From Actinomycetes bacterium (GTDB taxonomy: Bacteria > Actinomycetota > Acidimicrobiia > Acidimicrobiales > SZUA-35), in contig JAAETV010000607.1 in the NCBI GenBank assembly GCA_024227975.1, positions 1-7,771 of the forward strand: DNA of 7,771 nucleotides. Direction: 5' to 3'. Below, one piece after another: positions 1 to 6,241 of the stretch. The translations under genes and the position numbers were made by a program. Each line of letters begins with the position of its first letter. Position 1 is the first letter of the stretch. The notes below the pieces were generated by a model that made no database searches, had not been told where the DNA came from, and was given only the letters and a program-made list of their open reading frames with translations.

Positions 1-983
1 ACCAGGGATGGTGACATCACCCGGTCGGGACTGGCGCCGGTGCCGAGGATGGCGTCGGCGTATTGGAAGCTCTTGCCAACGAAGGCGTCAATCGAGGGTG
101 ATCGCAGGCCATGGTGTTGTCGGATGGTGTCCCAATCGCCGCCCCGGGTGGCGACGCTCTCCGTCATCGATATCGGCCGCCGCTCGCCTGGTTCCATGCC
201 CAGGGCATCGGCGATGGCGAGCCACACGTTCTCCCACACGAACACGTCACCATTGGTGACGTTGAAGATCTCGTCGTGGGCGGCCTCGTCGACGGCGGCC
301 CAGTGCATCATCCGAGCCAGCAGGTCGGCGTCGACAGCTTCTTGAATCGAGGGTGGGCCGCCGGGGAAGTGGAGGGGCTCGCCGTCGGCGGCCAGCAAGG
401 CGGCATAGACCCCGAGGGCCGGAATGAGGTTCATGGCGCTGCCGAGCGAGCGCCCGAAGATGATCTGGGGTCGCACGATCGTCCACCGCCATGCGGCTCC
501 GATTCTGGCCTCTCGCAGGTAGTCCTCCTGGCGCCAGTAGAAATTCTCGATGTCATAGCGGGAATCCCGTTCACGAGCTGGAGCCCTGAACCGTTCGACA
601 TGACCCCCGTAGGCTTTCGTCCCCTGCAACAGGGTGACATGGCGTAGCCCCGTCGCTGCGTCTTGGAGGGGTTCGAACAGGTTCTGCAGCATCTGATCGT
701 TGGTTTCGATCTGCTCGGCTTCTCGCCAACCAGCGATCAGGTTCGGCCGTTCGTAGAGGGCGGCGTAGATCAGGTGGGTGACACCCCTTAATGGAGTGAA
801 TGCGGTTCGACAGGCGGCGGGGTCGGTCAGGTCGACCGACAGCATTCGCACATCTTCGAGGTCGTCGGGCGGGCGTCGTGCCACCCCGATCACATCCCAG
901 TCGTCGAGGGCGGCGAAATGCTTGGCTGCGGCGTAGCCGACGACTCCCGACACCCCAGCCACCAGCACCGTGTTGTGAGTCAC
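1..983 (-). CDS. PRISE-type SDR reductase (progesterone 5-beta-reductase/iridoid synthase-like), 3' end cut by window
   Basis: I read this as an NAD(P)H-dependent short-chain dehydrogenase of the PRISE group, whose members reduce the C=C bond of enones such as progesterone or 8-oxogeranial. The GTG at 983 is the only reasonable start, because an in-frame TAG lies four codons upstream. The frame stays open for 327 codons to the window edge. Residues 10-16 (GVSGVVG) form the Rossmann glycine motif. The family's unusual catalytic pair is visible as Lys123 in LQGTKAYGG and Tyr149 in NFYWRQEDYL. RPQIIFGRS (171-179) and FNVTNGDVFVWENVW (240-254) match further PRISE blocks. Full-length members have about 350-390 residues, so only the C-terminal tail is missing. 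The gene is divergent from the sulfatase. The substrate cannot be told from sequence. Family call is firm; enone reduction is inferred from the family. Confidence 0.87.
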   Translation of the reverse strand, partial: MTHNTVLVAGVSGVVGYAAAKHFAALDDWDVIGVARRPPDDLEDVRMLSVDLTDPAACRTAFTPLRGVTHLIYAALYERPNLIAGWREAEQIETNDQMLQNLFEPLQDAATGLRHVTLLQGTKAYGGHVERFRAPARERDSRYDIENFYWRQEDYLREARIGAAWRWTIVRPQIIFGRSLGSAMNLIPALGVYAALLAADGEPLHFPGGPPSIQEAVDADLLARMMHWAAVDEAAHDEIFNVTNGDVFVWENVWLAIADALGMEPGERRPISMTESVATRGGDWDTIRQHHGLRSPSIDAFVGKSFQYADAILGTGASPDRVMSPSL

Positions 984-986
984 GAG

Positions 987-1001
987 GCCAACCTAGTTGG
1001 C
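987..1001. promoter_or_regulatory. Perfect inverted repeat overlapping a possible -10 box; candidate operator
   Basis: GCCAAC-CTA-GTTGGC is a perfect 6-base inverted repeat with a 3-base centre, lying 3 bases upstream of the GTG start of the minus-strand reductase in the divergent intergenic region. Read on the minus strand it contains TAGGTT (995 to 990), which fits the actinobacterial -10 form TANNNT. A protein bound here would block the reductase promoter. No -35 box is evident, and a 6-base repeat can arise by chance. Confidence 0.33.
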
Positions 1002-1067
1002 GCCCATCCCAACCGTTCTCAGGTGGCACCGAGCTTTGGCATCGTCGATGATGGCTCGGGTAGCTAT

Positions 1068-1073
1068 AGGAGG
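1068..1073 (+). promoter_or_regulatory. Strong Shine-Dalgarno site that sets the sulfatase start
   Basis: AGGAGG lies 6 bases before the ATG at 1080. It picks that ATG over the in-frame ATG at 918, which would add 54 residues of low-complexity sequence overlapping the divergent reductase gene. Confidence 0.85.
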
Positions 1074-1079
1074 AACACG

Positions 1080-3341
1080 ATGTCGAACGGTGAGCAGCCG
1101 CTGAGCCAGCCGATCGCCGGGGTGACGGTCTCGGAGTCGACGCCCTATTGGGAGCCGCTGCCGAGCCCACCGGGCGACGCTCCGAATGTGGTCGTCATCG
1201 TCCTCGACGACACCGGCTTCGCCCACCTCGGCTGCTACGGCTCCGATATCGATACCCCGAACATCGATCGGCTCGCCGCCGGCGGGCTCCGCTACACCAA
1301 CTTCCATACCACGGCCCTGTGCTCACCGACCCGAGCCAGCCTCCTGACCGGACGGAACCACCACTCGGTCGGGATGCGGTTCATCTCCAATATCGACAGT
1401 GGCTACTCCAACTGTCGGGGCGTCATCTCCAAGAAAGCGGCCACCATGGCCGAGGTCCTCAACAGCCATGGCTATGGCACCTTCGCCCTCGGCAAGTGGC
1501 ACCTGGCCACCCTCGAAGATTGCTCTCCGGCCGGCCCCATGGACCATTGGCCCCTCCAGCGTGGCTTCGATCGGTACTACGGATTCATGGGCGGAGCCAC
1601 CGATCAGTTCTCACCCGAGCTCACCGTCGACAACCACCCCATCGACCCTCCGAACGAGGAGGGCTATCACGTCTCGGAGGATCTGGTTGATCAGGCCATC
1701 GCCATGATCACGGCCCATCAGACATCCTCGCCCGGGAGCAAGTTCTTCACCTACCTCGCCTTCGGGGCCACCCACTCACCCCATCAAGCCCCGGCTGAGT
1801 ATGTCGAGAAGTATCAGGGCCGCTATGACGACGGGTGGGATGCCGTCCGCCAACGCTGGTTCGAGAACCAGCTGGATCTGGGGGTGGTGCCCGAGGGGAC
1901 CGAGCTGGCCCCCCGCAACCCCGGGGTCCAACCGTGGGACGATCTCAGCGCCGACCGTCAGGCCCTCTACGCCAGAATGCAGGAGACATTCGCCGGCTTC
2001 CTCGACCACACCGACGATCAGATCGGCCGCCTCATCGACTTCCTCCAATCGTTGGAGGTGCTCGACGACACCCTGATCATGCTGGTCTCCGACAATGGGG
2101 CCAGCCAGGAGGGGGGCAGGAACGGAACCCTCAATGAGCTGGCCTACTTCAACCTGATCCGCACCTCGGTGGAGGACATGGTCGACCGTCTCGACGAGAT
2201 CGGGGGGCCGAACATCTACAACAACTACCCATGGGGCTGGGCCCAGGTCGGCAACACCCCGCTGCGCTACTACAAGCAGAACACCTATGAGGGAGGTATT
2301 CGCGACCCCTTCATCGTCCACTGGCCCAACGGGATCAGCGACGCCGGTGGGCTTCGTAGTCAGTACCACCATGTCAGCGATGTGTTGCCAACGGTGCTCG
2401 ATTGTCTCGGCGTCGAAGCCCCCACCGTCCATAACGGCATCGAGCAGCAACCCGTCGAAGGGATGAGCCTGCGCTACACCTTCGACTCGGTCGACACCCC
2501 GACCCGCAAGCAGAGCCAGTACTACGAGATGCTGGGTCATCGGGGAATCTGGGCCGACGGCTGGAAGGCCGTCACCATGCACGAGCGGGGCACCTCGTTC
2601 GACGACGACCACTGGGCCCTCTACCACACCGATCGTGACTTCTCCGAGTGTCACGACCTGGCAGCTGACGAGCCGGACAAGCTGCGCCAACTGGTCGATC
2701 GCTGGTGGGTCGATGCTGGTCGCTACAACGTCCTACCCCTCGACGATCGGTCCGGGGCTGAGCTGATGGTCATCCGCCGTCCCGGCTCAGCGCCTCCCGG
2801 TGACCGGCAGCGGTTCTGGCCGTCGACCCCCCATTTGGAGCGAACGAAGACCCCCGATGTTCGCAACCGGTCATTCGAGATCATGGCCACCTTCACCCGC
2901 GGTCGCGGCGACGATGGGGTGCTGGTAGCCAGTGGGGCTCGAACCGGGGGCTACGCCTTGTTCGTACAGGACGAGCGGCTGGTCTTCACCTACAACCGGT
3001 TGGGTGCGATCACAGAGGTTCGCAGCACCGTCGAAGTCGGGGCCGGGGAGGTGGTGGCCGGGGTCCGCTACACCAAGACCGGGGAGCATCAGGGCACCGT
3101 GACCCTGGTGGTCAACGGAGACGATGCCGGGTCGTTCGAGATCGAGACCTTGCCCTACCGCCAGACCCTCTACGGGATGGACATCGGGCGCGACCTGGGC
3201 CCGACTGTCAGTGACTCCTACGAGGGGCCGTTCACCTTCGCTGGCACCCTCCGTCACATCGACTATGTCCTAGACAATGACCGAGCCGACCTCCAACGTG
3301 CCGCCCAGGTCGAGTTCCAGAACTCCCTCGCCGACCAGTAG
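1080..3341 (+). CDS. Type I (formylglycine-dependent) arylsulfatase, cytoplasmic, 753 aa
   Basis: Hydrolyses a sulfate ester to free sulfate and an alcohol or phenol; the natural substrate is unknown. Residues 36-49 (NVVVIVLDDTGFAH) hold the metal-binding Asp43-Asp44. Cys81 in CSPTRASLLTG is the residue converted to formylglycine by an FGE-type enzyme, which is not in this window. GKWHL supplies Lys139 and His141, THSPH supplies His232, SDNGAS supplies the metal ligands Asp338-Asn339, and YYKQNTYEGG supplies Lys399. The active site therefore looks complete. Residues about 595-735 form a separate beta-rich domain, probably jelly-roll/LamG-like, as in the long mycobacterial AtsD-type sulfatases; Pseudomonas AtsA is shorter (about 536). 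There is no signal peptide or membrane segment, so a cytoplasmic enzyme is likely and the substrate must be imported. The gene sits divergent from the PRISE-type reductase and is followed by a hairpin. Sulfatase assignment is firm; 'aryl' is by family resemblance only. Confidence 0.95.
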   Translation: MSNGEQPLSQPIAGVTVSESTPYWEPLPSPPGDAPNVVVIVLDDTGFAHLGCYGSDIDTPNIDRLAAGGLRYTNFHTTALCSPTRASLLTGRNHHSVGMRFISNIDSGYSNCRGVISKKAATMAEVLNSHGYGTFALGKWHLATLEDCSPAGPMDHWPLQRGFDRYYGFMGGATDQFSPELTVDNHPIDPPNEEGYHVSEDLVDQAIAMITAHQTSSPGSKFFTYLAFGATHSPHQAPAEYVEKYQGRYDDGWDAVRQRWFENQLDLGVVPEGTELAPRNPGVQPWDDLSADRQALYARMQETFAGFLDHTDDQIGRLIDFLQSLEVLDDTLIMLVSDNGASQEGGRNGTLNELAYFNLIRTSVEDMVDRLDEIGGPNIYNNYPWGWAQVGNTPLRYYKQNTYEGGIRDPFIVHWPNGISDAGGLRSQYHHVSDVLPTVLDCLGVEAPTVHNGIEQQPVEGMSLRYTFDSVDTPTRKQSQYYEMLGHRGIWADGWKAVTMHERGTSFDDDHWALYHTDRDFSECHDLAADEPDKLRQLVDRWWVDAGRYNVLPLDDRSGAELMVIRRPGSAPPGDRQRFWPSTPHLERTKTPDVRNRSFEIMATFTRGRGDDGVLVASGARTGGYALFVQDERLVFTYNRLGAITEVRSTVEVGAGEVVAGVRYTKTGEHQGTVTLVVNGDDAGSFEIETLPYRQTLYGMDIGRDLGPTVSDSYEGPFTFAGTLRHIDYVLDNDRADLQRAAQVEFQNSLADQ

Positions 3342-3342
3342 G

Positions 3343-3365
3343 AGCTAGGCAATCCTGGCTTGTTC
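3343..3365 (+). terminator. Hairpin just after the sulfatase stop, possible weak terminator
   Basis: AGCTAGG (3343-3349) pairs with CCTGGCT (3354-3360) as a 7-pair stem with one G-U pair around a CAAT tetraloop, starting one base after the TAG. It is followed only by TGTTC, not a real U tract, so it may slow or stabilise the 3' end rather than terminate fully. The remaining bases up to the methyltransferase start show nothing I can support. Confidence 0.35.
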
Positions 3366-3450
3366 GAGATCACGCCGACGCCAACACCAGTGCCAAGAAC
3401 ACAGGACGAAGCACTTGACGGCCCGGTGCTAGTCGTTGAACGCTGGCCTC

Positions 3451-4251
3451 ATGTCCTACGCAAAGGTGCTCCGAGGTGCCTTCCCCACCCTCGAACCTCG
3501 CGTCAACGACCTTTTCCTGCTCGAAGCGCACCAGATCGCCGAGTTACCAGGCCGGGCCCCAGCCCGAGCCTTTGCCGCGGTCCTACACGCCCAGCCCCAG
3601 TTGCGGTACTTCCTCGTCGCCCGACATCAGCTACTGGCCGGCTACATCGATGGTCTGCTGGCAACCCATCCTCCCATCGAAGGGTCGGACCTGGCCGCGG
3701 CGGAACAAGAATTGCTATGGGAGATCGCCGACTGGATCACCTACCAAAGAGCGCCTGAGCTGTACGACGCTCAACCAATCCACGACTGGGACAACAACGC
3801 CATCGACGAAGTGGCACCAGTGGCAGGGCAGATCGTGATCGATGCCGGTGCAGGCACGGGGCGAGTGGCATTCGAGGCATTGCGCACCGCTCGATACGTC
3901 TTCGCCGTCGAGCCCGTGGCAAGGCTTCGACAGTTCATGCGGCAAAAGGCAACACAACTCGGTGTTGCCAACCTGTTCGTGCTCGACGGCACACTGTCTG
4001 CGATCCCGCTGCCAGACCACTCCGCCGACGTGCTCACTACCTGCCGGGCCATCGGCTGGCGGCTCGAAGACGAGCTGACCGAGATCGAACGCATCGTCAA
4101 ACCAGGCGGTGTTGCCGTGCACCTGACCGGCATAAGAACCCAAGCCCACCCCAGCGACCCTCTCCACGGTGGGTTGACCGAAGCCGGATACACCGCCGAT
4201 AGTTACAGAGAAGGCGCCAAGACCAGGCGCAGGTACTGGAAGCACATCTAG
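3451..4251 (+). CDS. Class I SAM-dependent methyltransferase, substrate unknown, 266 aa
   Basis: The C-terminal half is a Methyltransf_11/UbiE-like fold. Motif I is VIDAGAGTGRV (129-139), the acidic residue after strand 2 is Glu154 in FAVEPVARL, motif II is around PLPDHSADVLTTCRAI (187-201), and motif III is ERIVKPGG (213-220). The first 110 or so residues look mostly alpha-helical and match nothing I recognise; such N-terminal parts often cover the active site or bind substrate. The C-terminal part after motif III is short (46 residues), so the last strands of the fold are reduced. I chose ATG 3451. An in-frame TTG at 3436 would add five residues, and an in-frame TAG at 3430 bars anything longer. 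Neither start has a Shine-Dalgarno site, so initiation is unclear. It lies in the same direction as its neighbours, 109 bases after the sulfatase and 50 bases before E1 alpha. Its link to either is unknown. Confidence 0.82.
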   Translation: MSYAKVLRGAFPTLEPRVNDLFLLEAHQIAELPGRAPARAFAAVLHAQPQLRYFLVARHQLLAGYIDGLLATHPPIEGSDLAAAEQELLWEIADWITYQRAPELYDAQPIHDWDNNAIDEVAPVAGQIVIDAGAGTGRVAFEALRTARYVFAVEPVARLRQFMRQKATQLGVANLFVLDGTLSAIPLPDHSADVLTTCRAIGWRLEDELTEIERIVKPGGVAVHLTGIRTQAHPSDPLHGGLTEAGYTADSYREGAKTRRRYWKHI

Positions 4252-4290
4252 TCAATCGACGTGACCACGAATCCCGATTGGCTATCAGAC

Positions 4291-4295
4291 GGAGG
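4291..4295 (+). promoter_or_regulatory. Shine-Dalgarno site that sets the E1 alpha start
   Basis: GGAGG lies 6 bases before the ATG at 4302 and decides for it over the in-frame ATG at 4278, which lies upstream of this site and has no comparable ribosome binding sequence. Confidence 0.8.
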
Positions 4296-4301
4296 TCGTG
4301 G

Positions 4302-5252
4302 ATGAGCATCACCAGGGCAGAGAAACACGAGCTGTACACCGCGATGGTGCGTTCGCGCGCCTTTGAGGAAGTGGCGAACGCGCTCACCGCCGACGGCCAG
4401 ATTCCGGGGTCGTGGTTGAGCGGGATCGGCCAGGAGGGGACCCTGGGAGTGGTCGATCAGCTCCGCGACGATGACTACCTGACCTACTCGCACCGAGGGG
4501 CCTACTGCTTCATTGGCCGGGGGAGCGATCCCAAGCGGCTCCTGGCCGAGCTCTGCGGCAAGCGGACTGGCTACAGCAAGGGCAAGGGTGGGCGACACAT
4601 CGCCGACATGGAGCACGGCATCTTCGGCAAGAGCGGGACGATAGGGGGCCATGCCCCGATCGCGGTCGGGGCGGCAACCGCCATCCAGATCAGGAGAGGT
4701 GACCAGGTGGTGGTGTCACTGTTCGGGGAGGGCACCAGCAACCGAGGCACGACCCATGCCAGCATGAACACGGCCGCCGTTTGGGGACTCCCGGTCGTAT
4801 GGGTCTGCGAGAACAACGCCTACGCCGGCAATGTGCCGGCCTCCGCCTACAACGCGACTCACGACATCGCCGACATGGCCGCTGGCTACGCGATGCCGGC
4901 CGAGGTGGTCGACGGCAACGATGTGCTGGCGGTCCGCGAGGCCGCCCACCAGGCCATAGCTCGGGCCCGAGCTGGGGATGGTCCTACCCTGCTCGAGCTG
5001 AAGACCTACCGGATCCGGCCCTTCGGCGAGAGCGGAACTGACTTGCGTGACCCGCAAGAGATTGCGGATTGGAAGGAGCGGGACCCCATCGATCGTCTTC
5101 GTAGGACCCTGGTCGACACCGGGGTGCTGTCCGAGGAGGCAGCGACGTCCATCGCCGAAGCCGCCGACGGGGAGATGGAGGAGGCACGAGCATTTGCCGA
5201 GTCGAGCCCGTTCCCCGACCCGGCCGAAGCCTTCGAGGACCTGTACGCCTGA
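4302..5252 (+). CDS. TPP-dependent dehydrogenase E1 component, alpha subunit (pyruvate/acetoin dehydrogenase-like), 316 aa
   Basis: The protein belongs to the E1 alpha family, which with a beta subunit forms an alpha2-beta2 TPP enzyme that decarboxylates a 2-oxo acid or cleaves acetoin, usually passing the acyl group to lipoyl-E2. Residues 20-100 follow the family (GIGQEGTLG, LTYSHRGAYC, ELCGKRTGYSKGKGGRHIAD). The TPP/Mg motif is GEG (142-144), 26 residues, then NN (171-172); Glu replaces the more usual Asp. The length fits acetoin-dehydrogenase alpha subunits (about 320-330). Two positions depart from the family. The usual HRGHGH reads HRGAYC (64-69), and the phosphorylation-loop GH.x.DP reads FGESGTDLRDP (241-251). 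Both cofactor-facing histidines therefore seem lost. The stop overlaps the beta ATG by one base, so the two are co-translated. The substrate is unknown; no E2 or E3 is present here. Confidence 0.92.
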   Translation: MSITRAEKHELYTAMVRSRAFEEVANALTADGQIPGSWLSGIGQEGTLGVVDQLRDDDYLTYSHRGAYCFIGRGSDPKRLLAELCGKRTGYSKGKGGRHIADMEHGIFGKSGTIGGHAPIAVGAATAIQIRRGDQVVVSLFGEGTSNRGTTHASMNTAAVWGLPVVWVCENNAYAGNVPASAYNATHDIADMAAGYAMPAEVVDGNDVLAVREAAHQAIARARAGDGPTLLELKTYRIRPFGESGTDLRDPQEIADWKERDPIDRLRRTLVDTGVLSEEAATSIAEAADGEMEEARAFAESSPFPDPAEAFEDLYA

Positions 5253-6241
5253 TGCGCTCCCTGACTATCGCCCAAGCAATGAACGAGGCCCTTCGCGAAG
5301 AGATGGGTCGCGACCCATCGGTCTATGTCACAGGCCTCGGTCTCTACCCCAGCACCTCCCAGGCGGCTACAACCGGACTGGTCGACGAGTTCGGCGAGTT
5401 GAGGGTGAGGAACGCCCCGATGAGCGAGACCGTCATCGCCGGATCTTGTGTCGGAGCGGCCCTGGCCGGGATGAGGCCGGTAGCTGAACTACACCTAGCC
5501 GACTTCGCCTTCTGCGCCCTCGACGAGATCCTCTCCAAAGCGGGCAAATGGCGCTATACCCACGGCGCCAACGATGAAATGAACCTGCCCATCGTGTTCC
5601 TGCAAGGGATCGGGGGCTACGTCTCGGCGGGCTCGGAGCACTCACAATCACCCCTCGCCCTCTACTGGCACTCGCCAGGCCTGAAGATTGCAGCGCCAAC
5701 AACACCGCACGACGCCAAGGGCCTACTCAAAACCGCGGTACGCGACGACAACCCCGTGCTCTTCTTCACCCACAAGCTTCTCGGTCGAGAGGAGGGACCG
5801 GTACCCGACGACGAATACCTGATCCCGTTCGGGGTGGCCGAGGTTCGCCGGGTGGGGAGTGACGTGACGGTGGTGGCGACCTCCTACATGGTGAACCTTG
5901 CCCTCCAAGCGGCCGAGAGCCTGGCCAGCCAAGGGGTTGAGGTGGAGGTTGTTGATCCTCGCACCCTGGAGCCGCTTGACATCGACACCATCGTCGAGTC
6001 CGTTCGCAAGACCGGCCGTCTCGTGGTCGTCGATGAGGACACCGAGCGCTGCGGGGTGGGGGCCGAGATCGGCGCACAAGTGATGGAACGGGCCTTCGAA
6101 GCCCTCCAGGCACCAGTAGGGAGGGTCGCCAACCCCAACCTTCCCGTCCCCTACAGCCCACCGCTGGAGAAGGCGATGCTGCCCTCCGTAGCAAAGATCG
6201 AGGCCGCGATCCTGGCCACGCTGCCAGCCGGAGATCGATGA
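5252..6241 (+). CDS. TPP-dependent dehydrogenase E1 component, beta subunit, 329 aa
   Basis: Partner of the E1 alpha subunit encoded just upstream; together they would form the alpha2-beta2 TPP enzyme. The N-terminal pyrimidine-binding domain shows MSETVIAGSCVGAALAG (57-73) with Glu59, the Glu that activates TPP in this family. SEHSQSPLALYWHSPGLK (128-145) carries His130, matching the catalytic His in the usual QHSQ motif. DAKGLLKTAVRDDNPVLFF (154-172) is typical. The C-terminal transketolase_C-like domain includes VEVVDPRTLEPLD (231-243) and KTGRLVVVDE (253-262). The usual GEDV segment near residue 28 reads TGLGLYPSTSQ, a divergence close to the cofactor end. Length is normal. The ATG overlaps the alpha stop (TGATG). 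The nearest SD-like sequence, GAGGA at 5235-5239, is 12 bases away, so translation probably depends on coupling. Confidence 0.94.
   Translation: MRSLTIAQAMNEALREEMGRDPSVYVTGLGLYPSTSQAATTGLVDEFGELRVRNAPMSETVIAGSCVGAALAGMRPVAELHLADFAFCALDEILSKAGKWRYTHGANDEMNLPIVFLQGIGGYVSAGSEHSQSPLALYWHSPGLKIAAPTTPHDAKGLLKTAVRDDNPVLFFTHKLLGREEGPVPDDEYLIPFGVAEVRRVGSDVTVVATSYMVNLALQAAESLASQGVEVEVVDPRTLEPLDIDTIVESVRKTGRLVVVDEDTERCGVGAEIGAQVMERAFEALQAPVGRVANPNLPVPYSPPLEKAMLPSVAKIEAAILATLPAGDR

Noticed and set aside
111..647. 178-codon plus-strand frame (and the overlapping plus frame from 40)
   Set aside because: It is antisense to the PRISE-type reductase, whose family motifs on the minus strand are clear.
918..1079. 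N-terminal extension of the sulfatase to ATG 918
   Set aside because: It would overlap the reductase start, has no family similarity, and the strong AGGAGG at 1068 points to ATG 1080.
571..1170. 199-codon minus-strand frame
   Set aside because: It is Arg/Ser/Pro-rich, overlaps the reductase in another frame and crosses the sulfatase start, with no domain visible.
1776..2690. 304-codon open frame on the minus strand
   Set aside because: It lies wholly inside the sulfatase opposite its coding strand, reads as Val/Gly/Asp-rich low-information sequence with no motif, and is the kind of shadow frame produced by high-GC genes.
3415..3443. TTGACG as a -35 box for the methyltransferase
   Set aside because: No -10-like hexamer lies 16-18 bases downstream (the bases there read around GAACGC), so one hexamer alone is not enough.
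4278..4301. E1 alpha starting at ATG 4278
   Set aside because: No ribosome binding site precedes it and the extra residues are not family-like; GGAGG at 4291 fits ATG 4302.
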